Source: Pseudobdellovibrionaceae bacterium
GTDB taxonomy: Bacteria > Bdellovibrionota > Bdellovibrionia > Bdellovibrionales > Bdellovibrionaceae
Assembly: GCA_013359135.1 (NCBI GenBank)
Contig: JABWCN010000003.1
Location: forward strand, 1 to 64,000
Direction: 5' to 3'
Length of the DNA: 64,000 bases
The notes under the pieces were generated by a model. That model saw nothing but the letters and a program-made list of their open reading frames with translations. It ran no database searches and had not been told where the DNA came from. The position numbers and the translations under genes are program-made. Shown here in pieces: positions 35,772 through 45,923 of the stretch (the stretch's first letter is position 1; the number at the start of each line of letters is the position of its first letter).

Positions 35772-36539
35772 ATGACCTCTTCAGAAAAAAATAAAATCTA
35801 TACGGGAAAGTACAAAGTAACCACTTACGATGCAGACCCCTATGGCTATGCAAAACCATCTTCTCTGATGAATTATATGCAGGACGCCTCTGGAATGCAT
35901 GCATTTCAATGGGGAGTCTCGGTTTTTGACCTATTTACAGAGGAGAAAACTTGGGTTATCTCCAGATATCATTTACAGATATTTAACCGACCTGCTATTG
36001 GTAAAGAAATCACAATAAGAACTTGGCCTTCGATTATTCAAAGCCTGTTTGCTCTCAGGGAGTTTGAAGCCTATGATGCAAATGATAAACTCATCGCTAA
36101 TGCTACCATTTCTGTGGCTTTGATTGATTTAAAAACTAAAAAGCCAATCCCCATCGATAAAAGCTTTCCCCATGACTATATGACTCCTGCAAGGGTCATT
36201 AATAAAGATTTTTCTCCGCTTCTTAAAATCACAGAAACTACAAAAGAGGTTTGCCTGCCTGTGATGCTAAGAGATTTAGATGCCAATGGACATGTAAATC
36301 ACGTAGTATATGCCCAATGGGCACTTGAAGCTGTACCACTAAATATATGGAGCCAATTTCACTTGACCTCCATTGAAATAAATTACAAAGCTGAAGTCCT
36401 TCATGGAATGAAAATCAATTCTAAAGTACAACAAGTTAATACCGAGGACATAAATACTGTTACCTTTTTGCATCAAATCTTTACTGAAGATAACCAAAAA
36501 GAACTAACAAGATTAAAAACTACTTGGCAAAAAAAATAA
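35772..36539 (+). CDS. Acyl-ACP thioesterase-like hotdog protein
   Basis: A 255-residue double-hotdog protein of the FatA/acyl-ACP thioesterase family. First hotdog: YDADPYGYAKPSSLMNYMQD and WVISRYHLQIFNRPAIGKEI. Second: RDLDANGHVNHVVYAQWALE with the N-x-H-V-N motif, then EINYKAEVLHGMKI. It would release fatty acids from ACP. AAGGA six bases before the ATG at 35772 decides the start; the longer frame from 35718 has no ribosome site. It precedes an RlmI-like methyltransferase by 20 bases. Confidence 0.8.
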   Translation: MTSSEKNKIYTGKYKVTTYDADPYGYAKPSSLMNYMQDASGMHAFQWGVSVFDLFTEEKTWVISRYHLQIFNRPAIGKEITIRTWPSIIQSLFALREFEAYDANDKLIANATISVALIDLKTKKPIPIDKSFPHDYMTPARVINKDFSPLLKITETTKEVCLPVMLRDLDANGHVNHVVYAQWALEAVPLNIWSQFHLTSIEINYKAEVLHGMKINSKVQQVNTEDINTVTFLHQIFTEDNQKELTRLKTTWQKK

Positions 36540-36559
36540 TTACTACTTAGAAAGATCTT

Positions 36560-37783
36560 ATGAGTGAGCACGAAAGAAATCTAATTCATCTTCCAGAAAG
36601 CTTAAAAAAGTTAACCTTAAATAAGGATCTTTCTAAACATTTAAAGAGAGGACATTTGTGGATTTTTGCCACGAATATACAAGAGTCCCAACTCCCTTTT
36701 GGAATTTATAGCCTAGAATATAAAAATGAAACTCTTGGAGTTGGTATCTTTCAGCCTAACTCACAATTAAGATTCCGCATACTTTTTTTAAATGATATCT
36801 GGTATTTTAAAAAAAATAATTTAAAAAAATCTCTAGAAATTCACTGTCAATTTTGTATTGAAAGAGCTCTTCAAATCCGTAAAGGATTTGACTTGAATAA
36901 AACTAACTCTTTTAGACTTATCAATGGCGAAGGGGATGGACTTCCTGGACTAATTATTGATATTTATAATGACACGGCGGTGATTAAACATGATCAACCA
37001 GAGATGGAAAAAGTATGGCACCACCAAAACCTTGCCCGTACTCTGCTTAAAAATCTTCCCCAACTTAGAAATGTATATCTAAAAAGAAAAAATGATACCA
37101 AAGAGAAAGGTCAAATTATTTATGGCACTTTGCCAGAGGAAGTTATCTTTCTTGAAAATTCAGTTCAATTTAGTGCTAATATAAAGGATGGGTCTAAGAC
37201 TGGCTTCTTTCTGGATCAACGCGACAATAGAAATCTAATAAAATCTTTTGCAAAAAATGCCTCGGTGTTAAATTTGTTTAGTTATACAGGTGGGTTTTCT
37301 TTATTTGCTGCTGCTGGAGGGGCTTCTTCTATCACGAGCGTTGATATTGCAGCCTCAGCTATACAAGCTGTTGAGCGTAATTTTTCATTGAATGGTTTTA
37401 AAAACAAGCAGATTAATTTAGCTCAAGATGCATTTGAGTTTATTCAAATAAGTCTGCAAAACAAAATGGAATACGACATGGTCATTACTGACCCACCAAG
37501 TTTTGCCCCAAATGAAAAGGTAAAACCACAGGCAATAAGTGCATATACTAAAGTTTTTTCTGATTCCATACGTCTTGTAAAAAATAATGGTTTCTTTGCC
37601 GCAAGCTCCTGCTCTAGTCATATTTCCCATGCAGAGCTACTTGAAATTATAAAAGAATCTTTGGCTAAAACGAAACGAAAGGCCAGTGTTTTATATTGTG
37701 GAGGGCAACCTGTAGACCATCCATTTCCTATCGGTATGGAGGAATTGCGCTACCTCAAGTTTTATTTTCTGCGTATGGATTAA
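36560..37783 (+). CDS. RlmI-like class I rRNA (cytosine-C5) methyltransferase
   Basis: A 407-residue protein with an N-terminal PUA-like domain (about 15-90, HLKRGHLWIFATNI), then RLINGEGDGLPGLIIDIYND, the FFLDQRDNR linker, SAM motif I VLNLFSYTGGFSLFAAAGGA, DPPSFAP (motif IV) and the ASSCSSHIS segment. This is the RlmI/YccW layout, where the enzyme methylates 23S rRNA. The exact target base is inferred from E. coli RlmI. It follows the thioesterase gene closely. Cytoplasmic. Confidence 0.85.
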   Translation: MSEHERNLIHLPESLKKLTLNKDLSKHLKRGHLWIFATNIQESQLPFGIYSLEYKNETLGVGIFQPNSQLRFRILFLNDIWYFKKNNLKKSLEIHCQFCIERALQIRKGFDLNKTNSFRLINGEGDGLPGLIIDIYNDTAVIKHDQPEMEKVWHHQNLARTLLKNLPQLRNVYLKRKNDTKEKGQIIYGTLPEEVIFLENSVQFSANIKDGSKTGFFLDQRDNRNLIKSFAKNASVLNLFSYTGGFSLFAAAGGASSITSVDIAASAIQAVERNFSLNGFKNKQINLAQDAFEFIQISLQNKMEYDMVITDPPSFAPNEKVKPQAISAYTKVFSDSIRLVKNNGFFAASSCSSHISHAELLEIIKESLAKTKRKASVLYCGGQPVDHPFPIGMEELRYLKFYFLRMD

Positions 37784-37871
37784 GATCTGGGCCTGAATTA
37801 TGTTCTGAATCATATCTCTCAGTAAAAATAATGCTATTCTCCAGGAGCCGTACATCACGAGAGGGAAATAT

Positions 37872-38288
37872 ATGTTCAAAATAGAAATGAGCGATCAAAA
37901 TCAAATCACTGTCACTAGTAAAAAATTTAACTATGTCTATTCCGTTGACGGTTCTTTACCAAATCCGCTTGAAGCAACTTTTGCAGCCCTATCTGGATGC
38001 GCTGGTGTCTATACATTAAAGGCCTGTAAAAAATTGAATAAAAGTGCAGAAGGAATTTCTATCGAATGCAAACCTATCGTGAAACCTGATAATCCTAGCT
38101 TTCCGACAAGCTGGATTACAGAAATTCATTTTCCACAAGGTTGGGAAGAACATGAAAAGACCACCGTTAATGAGGCAGTAAAGAAATGTGCAGTGAAAGA
38201 GCTAATTCAAATGGGTTCCCAAATTCAGTTTGTAGTAAACTCCTCAACAAAAGTTCTTATTACAGATAAAGATCCACTGAACCTCTAA
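37872..38288 (+). CDS. OsmC/Ohr-family protein
   Basis: A 138-residue OsmC-like protein. It has LPNPLEATFAALSGCAGVYTLK with the first redox Cys and VKKCAVKELI with the second, the two-Cys peroxidase arrangement. Members detoxify organic hydroperoxides. GAGGG precedes the ATG. It lies 88 bases after the RlmI-like gene. Whether it is an OsmC or a YhfA-type member cannot be told. Cytoplasmic. Confidence 0.85.
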   Translation: MFKIEMSDQNQITVTSKKFNYVYSVDGSLPNPLEATFAALSGCAGVYTLKACKKLNKSAEGISIECKPIVKPDNPSFPTSWITEIHFPQGWEEHEKTTVNEAVKKCAVKELIQMGSQIQFVVNSSTKVLITDKDPLNL

Positions 38289-38357
38289 AAATGTAAATTA
38301 TACTCTTTTTATTTAATTCTTGATAAGGTATGATCCCAGCGCAGGTGTGGTGGGGTT

Positions 38358-40937
38358 ATGTCACAAAAATTAATTTTTAAAACATTATCGTTGCTGGTTA
38401 TCTTTTTCAGTTTTGGTTGTAATCCAAAACTTAATAAAAGGCATTTTTTTCCTAATGAAAACATTAATAAACCAGCCCTTGAACAAATTGACAGTTTAGA
38501 ACAGCCTGACGAAAATAGTAGTAAATTAAAGTTAAATTGGAACGGAATATCCAAAACCAGTGAAGTCAATGAAGTCATTACGAACTACTTATTATTAAGT
38601 CAAAAGCTAGCAGATGAAAGACTCAGAGGCATAGCTATTAATTTGTATAACAAACTCAATAAAGAGCCCATCTCTTTGGGATCTTCTGTTGAAAACACCC
38701 CATTTTTTGATTTATTCAAAAGCAAAGCCATTCCTGAAGTAAAAGCTGAAGTTAAAAAAGTAGAAAATGAAATTGATGCTGATTTAAAAAAGGTAAAGCT
38801 GGAAGTAAATAATGTAGTTACCTCCAAAAAACTTTCAACTACTTTGACTTTTTCTGAAAGTGTTGAAACGCTTGACCGCATTTTAACTCAAATTGAAAAA
38901 AATTTTGAAAAACTCATTTTGTATCCTGAGTTTAAAAATGAACTACTAAATCAATTCAAAGAGGAAAAGAAAAACAACCTCAATTACCTTTATGCTTATA
39001 GTGAAGATATAAAGCAAACTAAAGAACTCACTTTCTTATTAAGTCAAATTGATCTCCTAGCTAAAGAGTATTCTTATCACTTTGATTCGGAAACAAAAAA
39101 TATTTTACAAAGGGCAAAAAAATTAGCTCTCAAAATTGATAATGTAACAGATTCTGATTCCGCATTATCAGCTCTTATTGAGGTTTGGCTCTTTTTAGAT
39201 AAAAACGATCGTATCACTGAAATTAAACCGATTTCTGAACCCCTATATGATTTTCTAAATAGTCGAACCGATGAAGAGGTAAAATGTCTAGTTGATCAAT
39301 CTTGCTCTGGGCTTTGGGACTCTTTAATGAAAAATCTTTTTATTCTCCCCAAAATTAACACCTATGGAATTCAAAATATTAAGGTCAAATTAAACGAAAG
39401 GTCTTATGAAATTGCCTATGGTATATTGAGTGAAAAATTCTTTGTTGTAGTAAAAAATATTAATCAAAGAATTAATTCAATGATAGAAAAGGGTGTCTTG
39501 AAGGGTAAGCAAAAATTAGTTAAAATCAAATCTAATATTAATAACTATCTAATCACTCAGTTTACCGATTGGCTAAAGAAAAATATAAACTCGGAAAAAA
39601 TTAAGCTAATGACTTTTCAATGGCCCCAAGTCCAAATAAACAAATCAACTTCAGGTTTAACTTTCACTCCTATTAATCGCGATGACTCCATAGACAAAGA
39701 AACTATTGGTAGTTATTTTCAACTTTCAAAAGCTATTCTAACAAAAGCTAAACTCAAGGATAGTTCACTTAAAAAAGTTTTATATGAACAACTCAATTTA
39801 TTTTTTTCTCTTGGCGGAATTCCTGATGAGTTTCCAGCAACAAGTATTTATCGATCTGGCTTGATCAAAAACTTAATAGATCCATCAAAGCCTTTTGAAC
39901 TAACAGCAGCTCTAAGCTCTAGTGATCCATTTAGTTTGAGTGATAAAATTTATCTTAGTAGTTCGTACACTAGCCGGAAAAGCTCAAATGCAAATATTAA
40001 TCTCAGTGCAAAATCAACAGCACTTTATGTCCTAGGGCTTATTGATCTTGTTGATTATTATAGAGACTGGGAAAAAAATAACTTCGACACATTACTTGGC
40101 AACGTAACTTCAAGTGAGGTCTTTGGTACAGAAAAAAGCGTCAAAGAGCAGTCCCTATTTTCAAAAGCAAAATTTTTTGGTTTTTTGACGAGCCATTTAG
40201 CTACCGTCTTAAGTAACTTTAACAAAAAATTTACTCCTATTGGGCTGATTGATTCAGACAATAAGCTACTATGGTCAAATCAATTGGCACAATCTACCAA
40301 CAATGCCTTTTTATATAGTGTATTCGTTAATATTGAAAACGGAACCAGGTCTGAAGTTATGAATTTAGAAGACATGGGATTACTTATTGAGGTTCTTGCG
40401 AAACTAGTAGAGACTGTTGATGGAATTGAAAAAACTCAATTTGTAGAATTTCTTAAACCACAGCCATCATTGGATGGAAAATCGGTAGTTCAATTAATTA
40501 ATGAAAATATAAATAAAGTTTCGAAAGCTTTTATTCCACTTGGTAATACTATTGCAAATAAGATGAAAGATATTAATTCTGAAAAAGAGAAAGGATTGAT
40601 TTTTAATAGAATTACCACGACAACTTTTTCTGATAGATCCTTAAACTATAAACTTAATGATCAACTTATAGCACTGGAAGCATTACTTACTGTCTACGAA
40701 AAAACAAGAATTCAGTCTTACCTATGGGCAGCTCTTGAAATATTTAATTACTTACAAAAATTTTATGACCCAAAAACAAACTATTACAACTACTACAATC
40801 AAGAGCCAACAGTTCCTACAGCTCTCCGCCTAGTTAAATCTTTACTAAGAATAAAACCTTATCTTAGTAAAAGTGAACAAGTGATATTAGATGAACGTAT
40901 CCGCTTATTAAAACAAGCTCTATTGATCGTATTTTAA
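38358..40937 (+). CDS. Large unrecognised lipoprotein
   Basis: An 859-residue exported protein. The signal peptide ends in a lipobox at FGCNPKLNK (Cys21), so it is probably an outer-membrane or inner-membrane lipoprotein. The mature part is Lys/Asn-rich and mostly helical, with a predicted coiled-coil-like stretch around 120-210. The C-terminal region (about 740-859) has helical repeats (YLWAALEIFNYLQKFYDP) of the alpha/alpha-toroid look, but I recognise no family. It converges on the Lux-like operon, ten bases from its last stop. GGTGGGG precedes the ATG. Function is unknown. Confidence 0.6.
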   Translation: MSQKLIFKTLSLLVIFFSFGCNPKLNKRHFFPNENINKPALEQIDSLEQPDENSSKLKLNWNGISKTSEVNEVITNYLLLSQKLADERLRGIAINLYNKLNKEPISLGSSVENTPFFDLFKSKAIPEVKAEVKKVENEIDADLKKVKLEVNNVVTSKKLSTTLTFSESVETLDRILTQIEKNFEKLILYPEFKNELLNQFKEEKKNNLNYLYAYSEDIKQTKELTFLLSQIDLLAKEYSYHFDSETKNILQRAKKLALKIDNVTDSDSALSALIEVWLFLDKNDRITEIKPISEPLYDFLNSRTDEEVKCLVDQSCSGLWDSLMKNLFILPKINTYGIQNIKVKLNERSYEIAYGILSEKFFVVVKNINQRINSMIEKGVLKGKQKLVKIKSNINNYLITQFTDWLKKNINSEKIKLMTFQWPQVQINKSTSGLTFTPINRDDSIDKETIGSYFQLSKAILTKAKLKDSSLKKVLYEQLNLFFSLGGIPDEFPATSIYRSGLIKNLIDPSKPFELTAALSSSDPFSLSDKIYLSSSYTSRKSSNANINLSAKSTALYVLGLIDLVDYYRDWEKNNFDTLLGNVTSSEVFGTEKSVKEQSLFSKAKFFGFLTSHLATVLSNFNKKFTPIGLIDSDNKLLWSNQLAQSTNNAFLYSVFVNIENGTRSEVMNLEDMGLLIEVLAKLVETVDGIEKTQFVEFLKPQPSLDGKSVVQLINENINKVSKAFIPLGNTIANKMKDINSEKEKGLIFNRITTTTFSDRSLNYKLNDQLIALEALLTVYEKTRIQSYLWAALEIFNYLQKFYDPKTNYYNYYNQEPTVPTALRLVKSLLRIKPYLSKSEQVILDERIRLLKQALLIVF

Positions 40938-40947
40938 ACCTTCTCAT

Positions 40948-42204
40948 TTATATTTTAGCGCGGTTATCAATAACGCGCTTCAATTTTCCAGTTCGAGTAT
41001 TTATCTCTAATTGTCTCATATCAACAATAGAAATTTTCAAGGGATGAATTTGTTTTTCTAGAACTAAAGACTTCAAAAATCCCCTTTCATTCTCTATTTC
41101 TCTTTTTAAAACTCCGGTATCAATACTTTCTTGCAAACTACTTGCAATCTTAATCTCTAATTGATCCTTATTATCAAAATGACTAGTCACTAGTTGCAAG
41201 CCCTTAATTTGAAAGTCATGATGGTACTTTGCTAAAAGCACAGAAATGTCATCATAGTACACAGTTGCAGGTCCTATTCTTGCACCTTCTTCAGTTCTAC
41301 CCAAGATTTTAAGTCTTCTATACTTTTCGTTGCTATCTGAGGTTAACCAATAAGCCTTATCTCCTACTGGATATCTTATCATAGGCATCAGTTTTCGTGT
41401 TAGGTTAGTTAAATATAACTTTCCAGCAACAAGAGGCTCTTGAATAGGCTTAAGAGTGTCCTCATCCAAGATCTCCATTATCGTGTGATCCGAAAATACA
41501 CAATGTTCCTGAGGCAAGCACTTTTCCGTAGCAAATCCCAGCAAGCCACCATCAACACTGGCATATCCAATTGATTGAATTTTCACATTTGGAAAAATTT
41601 TTTTTATGTAATCAAACTGATCTTGGTACATACTTTCTCCACCAAACAATATTTTTTCTGGAGCCACTAACTTGTTCTTCTCTGCATATTCAACTAATTT
41701 GACTATTGTTGTTGGAACTCCGGCCCAAACATTAATAGAAAAATTATTTAACGACTGTACAATATAATTAAAATCAATCCCTCCACTTATGGGAAAATGA
41801 ATTACAGGCACCTGACTTTTCTCTATAGACTTTGTTATGAATAAGAATGACGCATACAAATCACCTGCATAAAAAAGATTCGCAATTTTATCGCCACAAC
41901 GAAGACCACCTTGACGAAGCCCAAACCCAAAAACTTCTGTAAAGGTTTCCCATTCTTGAAGTGTAAAATAAGAAAACTTTGGATTACCAGAAGTTCCACC
42001 ACTTTTAAAAACAACTCCATCAATAAACGGTGCAGTTAAAATTTGATTATCCTCATGAGTATTTGCATGCCAAAAAGATTCACTTTGGATAACTGGTAAA
42101 TTTTCGAGGGAAGTAAAGTGTTTAATATTTTTGTATAACTCCCTATAAAATGGAGACTCTCTTTTTGCTAAGTAAAAAAGCTCTTCGACTTTATAAGTAC
42201 TCAT
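40948..42204 (-). CDS. LuxE/PaaK-like adenylate-forming ligase
   Basis: A 418-residue AMP-forming enzyme with the phosphate-binding loop FKSGGTSGNPKFSYF near the N-terminal third, FGGESMYQDQ, SIGYASVDGGLLG, MIRYPVGDKAYW (adenylate site) and the C-terminal TRTGKLKRVIDN with its Lys. It resembles both LuxE acyl-protein synthetase and phenylacetate-CoA ligase and is a paralogue of the C-terminal domain of the next gene upstream. The ATG at 42204 has AAGGAG eight bases before it; a TTG at 42210 is too close to the ribosome site. Last gene of the Lux-like operon. Substrate is an unknown carboxylic acid. Confidence 0.75.
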   Translation of the reverse strand: MSTYKVEELFYLAKRESPFYRELYKNIKHFTSLENLPVIQSESFWHANTHEDNQILTAPFIDGVVFKSGGTSGNPKFSYFTLQEWETFTEVFGFGLRQGGLRCGDKIANLFYAGDLYASFLFITKSIEKSQVPVIHFPISGGIDFNYIVQSLNNFSINVWAGVPTTIVKLVEYAEKNKLVAPEKILFGGESMYQDQFDYIKKIFPNVKIQSIGYASVDGGLLGFATEKCLPQEHCVFSDHTIMEILDEDTLKPIQEPLVAGKLYLTNLTRKLMPMIRYPVGDKAYWLTSDSNEKYRRLKILGRTEEGARIGPATVYYDDISVLLAKYHHDFQIKGLQLVTSHFDNKDQLEIKIASSLQESIDTGVLKREIENERGFLKSLVLEKQIHPLKISIVDMRQLEINTRTGKLKRVIDNRAKI

Positions 42205-42219
42205 AAACAAAACTCCTTG

Positions 42220-44766
42220 TTATAACCTTTGATCAATGACTCGTACTAACTTTCCACTAGCTTTAGAATGAACCATTTCTTCCTGTGACATAAAAACTAA
42301 GTCTAAATCTACTGTTCGTTCATAATTAATGACTTCATTGATGTCAGAGTATTCATTTATAATTTTCATTTTTAGCATAAGGGATAACTTCTCATATTCC
42401 TTATCAAGAACTAAAATCAATTTCTCCTTAGCTGGATCTTCTTCATTTTTTTTAATTATAACTTGAAAATCTTTTTCTGAGCTTAAGCATTCATTTACAA
42501 TTTTTTGTAATTTATTATAGTTGATAAAAGATCCAGAAACTCTAAAAACATCTCCAGAACGGCCAAGTAATTCAAAACGTGGTGATTTTCTTCCACAAGA
42601 ACAGGGCGCCTGAACCCATCTACCTAAATCTCCAACATCATAACGAATCAGATTTTGCCCTGACCTCGTCGTCGTTGAAAAAACTAATTTTCCCATTTCT
42701 TCATTTTCTATTTTTCTGTGATTTTCCAAACTAAATATTTCTAACTTATGTAAATTTTGATTTAAATGATGAATTTTTCCATCTGAGTGTTCACATTGAA
42801 ATCCAAGAGGCCCCATATCTACACTTCCATAACTTGCTGAACGCACAATTTTGATACCAAACTCATCTAAAAGGTATTTTTTTTGAGAATCACTGAAATG
42901 CTCTCCACCATAAAATATTTTTTGAATTACTGGGCTTTCTTTAAAGAGATTTTTATTTTCTTCCAATAAAAGTAAAATATAAGAAGGCATGCCTAGAAGG
43001 ACATTCACCTTATACCTAACAATCATCTGAGCAACAAATTTGAAATCCATATGAGCAGACATTGGTAACTGACATGCGTTTATTTTTTCCAAGATGGTAT
43101 AGAAGCTAAGGAATCCGCCATAAAGACCTCCACCAAAAAACAAATTCATACATAAATCAGAATTGACATTAAGTCCTGCCGCTATAAGACCATTAGCTGC
43201 TTGCTCCATTTGCAAGTGATAATCATGATAAGTAAAGTAAGAAATTTTAGGTTCACCTGAGCTTCCACCACTTTTGAAAAACAATTGCGTGTCTAAAGGA
43301 GGTTTAATTTTTTGAAAATCTTCTTTAGTCATTAATTTATCTGTACTTAAAAGTTGGCATATCTGATGCTCAACTTCATTGAGTCTTACTTGTTTTAAAT
43401 CATCAAGTTGATAAAAACTTTTCAGTTCCGGCAATACCGAATCCAAACTGATTTTTTTTGTGTACCTAACCAATGCTGAATACCCGTCATGTGGTTCTCC
43501 CGTATAACTGTCATGCATTTGCCCTAGGGGTTTAATGCGATTAACACCAGATTGATAAAAAAGTTGCTTCAGCTCTAACACCTCTGATAAAGCACAGCTT
43601 AATCCCACAGTTTGAAGATACGAACGTAATGGACGCAAGACTTCCATAATCTGGTCGCGTTTGATACTTTTAATCCATAAAGTCCCGTACAAAGGCGAAG
43701 CTCTTAATCCCGGATTATCATCAACTAAAAGTCTCCAACGACCATGGGCATCTTTTATCACAGCACTTTGATTGCCTGGCAATGACCTCTGAGCTTCAAC
43801 GACAAGAACAGTTTTTTGTATTTCAGCTGCCTCCATAGAAGAGGGCTTTAGAAATTTATAATATGTCAAATTTTCTTTTATCGAGTTATGCAATAATGTA
43901 GCAAAGTGTTTTAAATCATCAGAGCTGGCATCCTCTAAATATAAACATTGAGGACTTGAACAAGCTTGCTGATTATAAATAAAAATATCATTAACAATAG
44001 ATTTTAAGAGATCTGGAGTTAGCTCTTGCTTCGCTTTAGAGCTCACATAAGAAAAAGAGATCTTATGTCCCCAGTCAATGAATTTGACTTTTTCTGGAGT
44101 CAATCTCTTCAGCTCTGAAATAGCCTCTTCTCCTCCCCAAGCGACTAACGCGTCCAAATGTAGCATTAAACTTTCCAGCAATTTTTTTCTTTGAGATGAA
44201 AACTTAAGGATAGCTATTCTTGAGCCCAAAAAATCAAGATTTTCTTTTATAAACTCCTGAAAAAAAATCCTACTAAAATCACTTGAGTGAGAACTCAGCT
44301 TTAGAATATTTATATTTCCACTTAATAGGCCTTCCAAAGCACTTAAAATTGGCAATAAAGAATCATTTGAAGGAGTGATTTGCAAGATCACTCCCAATGG
44401 CGAGTAGGCCTCAAAAACACCGTCTTTATTTTGATCTTTTTTCATAGAAAAGGGTGTGTCAGTTCCCAATTCCTTAACTAACTTTTTTCTTAATTCTTTC
44501 TCACTCATGAAATCAATTAGTGTTTGAAAACTACTTTCAACCTCTGAGCTTTTAAGTTGATCTTGTTCGATTAAAATTTTTTTTAATAACTCCCTCAATA
44601 AACTATCACACTGTAGGCGCGTTGAAAAATGATGGCAAAGAGATATAAATAAATCTATATCAAAATTTTCTTTTAATGCTTGGAAAATTTTTTTATCGAT
44701 AGTCAAAATCTCTTTTTCAAGTTCATCAATCGTTATATTTGCTCCAAAGAATAACTGATCTCTCAT
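42220..44766 (-). CDS. LuxC-like acyl reductase fused to a LuxE/PaaK-like ligase
   Basis: An 848-residue fusion. Residues 1 to about 440 match LuxC: YSPLGVILQITPSND (NADPH site), LKLSSHSSDFSR and the NQQACSSPQ motif with the acyl-accepting Cys269. Residues about 450-848 are an AMP-forming domain: FKSGGSSGEPKISYFT (496-511), FYGGEHFSDSQKK, RSASYGSVDMGPLG and LIRYDVGDLGRW. LuxC normally reduces an acyl thioester, passed from LuxE, to aldehyde; here activation and reduction sit in one chain. It overlaps the LuxE gene by ATGA and has an AGGAG site. No luciferase genes are nearby. Product and substrate are unknown. Confidence 0.82.
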   Translation of the reverse strand: MRDQLFFGANITIDELEKEILTIDKKIFQALKENFDIDLFISLCHHFSTRLQCDSLLRELLKKILIEQDQLKSSEVESSFQTLIDFMSEKELRKKLVKELGTDTPFSMKKDQNKDGVFEAYSPLGVILQITPSNDSLLPILSALEGLLSGNINILKLSSHSSDFSRIFFQEFIKENLDFLGSRIAILKFSSQRKKLLESLMLHLDALVAWGGEEAISELKRLTPEKVKFIDWGHKISFSYVSSKAKQELTPDLLKSIVNDIFIYNQQACSSPQCLYLEDASSDDLKHFATLLHNSIKENLTYYKFLKPSSMEAAEIQKTVLVVEAQRSLPGNQSAVIKDAHGRWRLLVDDNPGLRASPLYGTLWIKSIKRDQIMEVLRPLRSYLQTVGLSCALSEVLELKQLFYQSGVNRIKPLGQMHDSYTGEPHDGYSALVRYTKKISLDSVLPELKSFYQLDDLKQVRLNEVEHQICQLLSTDKLMTKEDFQKIKPPLDTQLFFKSGGSSGEPKISYFTYHDYHLQMEQAANGLIAAGLNVNSDLCMNLFFGGGLYGGFLSFYTILEKINACQLPMSAHMDFKFVAQMIVRYKVNVLLGMPSYILLLLEENKNLFKESPVIQKIFYGGEHFSDSQKKYLLDEFGIKIVRSASYGSVDMGPLGFQCEHSDGKIHHLNQNLHKLEIFSLENHRKIENEEMGKLVFSTTTRSGQNLIRYDVGDLGRWVQAPCSCGRKSPRFELLGRSGDVFRVSGSFINYNKLQKIVNECLSSEKDFQVIIKKNEEDPAKEKLILVLDKEYEKLSLMLKMKIINEYSDINEVINYERTVDLDLVFMSQEEMVHSKASGKLVRVIDQRL

Positions 44767-45923
44767 ACAAAACTCCTGAGTAATTCATTGGCAGCAATGG
44801 CACAGCTTTTGTTCTTACTTACTCCGGCACGTCCTAAAACTTCAAACCAATCATTTTCTAACCCACAACCACAATCATGGCCTTTTCTAAGAATTGCGAG
44901 ATCACCCATTAAAACAGAATTCGCCGGTACAGAAGTAATATAAGGTGAAACAAATTGCAAAAAACCTTCTTTGTTATATCCCAGAACATCGAGGGTGTAT
45001 AAATCTCTAATTAATACTTTAGAGTATATAGGAACATGAAAATGATGAAACTTGCATTCTACATAAGGAATACAATGTTCGACACTTCCAAAACCATCTC
45101 TAATTCTAGAATCAGGAATACCCAATAAATCATGAATCATTTGATACAATTGCTTTTTGCTGATTTCATCACCAGCATAACCCTTCCACCCACCTCCGAG
45201 AAAAACCAATGAATTATCAGGAAACTTCAGAGGTGGAAACTTTAGATCTTTCATTCTTTGCAGAGTAAAATAAAGAAAAGAGGGAAATCCAAAAATTCTT
45301 AGAGGAAGTTGTTCTTTGGCAAATTGCTTTAAACTTTGAAGACAGCCATAAAGATCAAAATCATGACCACCTTTTCCATTCAATTTTAAAGCAAAATCAA
45401 GACGATTAATTGGTGCATATTGAGTTAAGTAATTGTCAGTATAAGCTGTACCCAGCGTCGAATCAGATTCCGTCTGATAAGTATATAGCAAATAATTAGT
45501 CTTCTCATCTGAGGTCCATCCATAATATGAAAAAATATTATCCACCATACTCTGAGCCGATTTTAAACTCCACTCATCAAAAAAAATCTGAGACTTTTGC
45601 CCTGTAGTTCCAGAAGATGTCAGATGTAAATAAACCTCATTATCTTGGATTGTCTTCACTTCATGTCTTTTAAAGAAATCTGTTGGAAGATAGGGCAAAA
45701 AAGCTATGTCACCATTCCAGGATTCAATATCAAAATTTTGACTTTTCAAAAAGTTAGAAAAAAAAATTGATTTTTGCTGATGCCACAATAAAACTTCTCT
45801 CATAGCTTGTGTAAAATGAAGATCTATTTTTTGAGATTTCTTATAAGGCTCAGTAATTAAACACAGTTGTTCAACTTCACCAAGTTTTTTTTTATCAGGA
45901 ATTTTAAACTCTTTATTTTTCAT
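44763..45923 (-). CDS. LuxE-like acyl-protein synthetase
   Basis: A 386-residue LuxE-family enzyme: LHLTSSGTTGQKSQIFFDEW (nucleotide loop), YTYQTESDSTLGTAYTDNYL, SLVFLGGGWKGYAGDEISK and RDGFGSVEHCIPYVEC, a LuxE-like run with the conserved Gly-rich parts. It would activate a fatty or other acid as acyl-AMP and transfer it to its own Cys before LuxC. The ATG at 45923 (GGGAG upstream) is favoured over a TTG three bases earlier. It overlaps the GNAT gene by about 11 bases and LuxC-ligase by four, inside one operon. Confidence 0.82.
   Translation of the reverse strand: MKNKEFKIPDKKKLGEVEQLCLITEPYKKSQKIDLHFTQAMREVLLWHQQKSIFFSNFLKSQNFDIESWNGDIAFLPYLPTDFFKRHEVKTIQDNEVYLHLTSSGTTGQKSQIFFDEWSLKSAQSMVDNIFSYYGWTSDEKTNYLLYTYQTESDSTLGTAYTDNYLTQYAPINRLDFALKLNGKGGHDFDLYGCLQSLKQFAKEQLPLRIFGFPSFLYFTLQRMKDLKFPPLKFPDNSLVFLGGGWKGYAGDEISKKQLYQMIHDLLGIPDSRIRDGFGSVEHCIPYVECKFHHFHVPIYSKVLIRDLYTLDVLGYNKEGFLQFVSPYITSVPANSVLMGDLAILRKGHDCGCGLENDWFEVLGRAGVSKNKSCAIAANELLRSFV

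Noticed and set aside
38309-38881. Two minus-strand frames opposite the large lipoprotein
   Set aside because: They are antisense to a good signal peptide and lipobox and have no ribosome sites.
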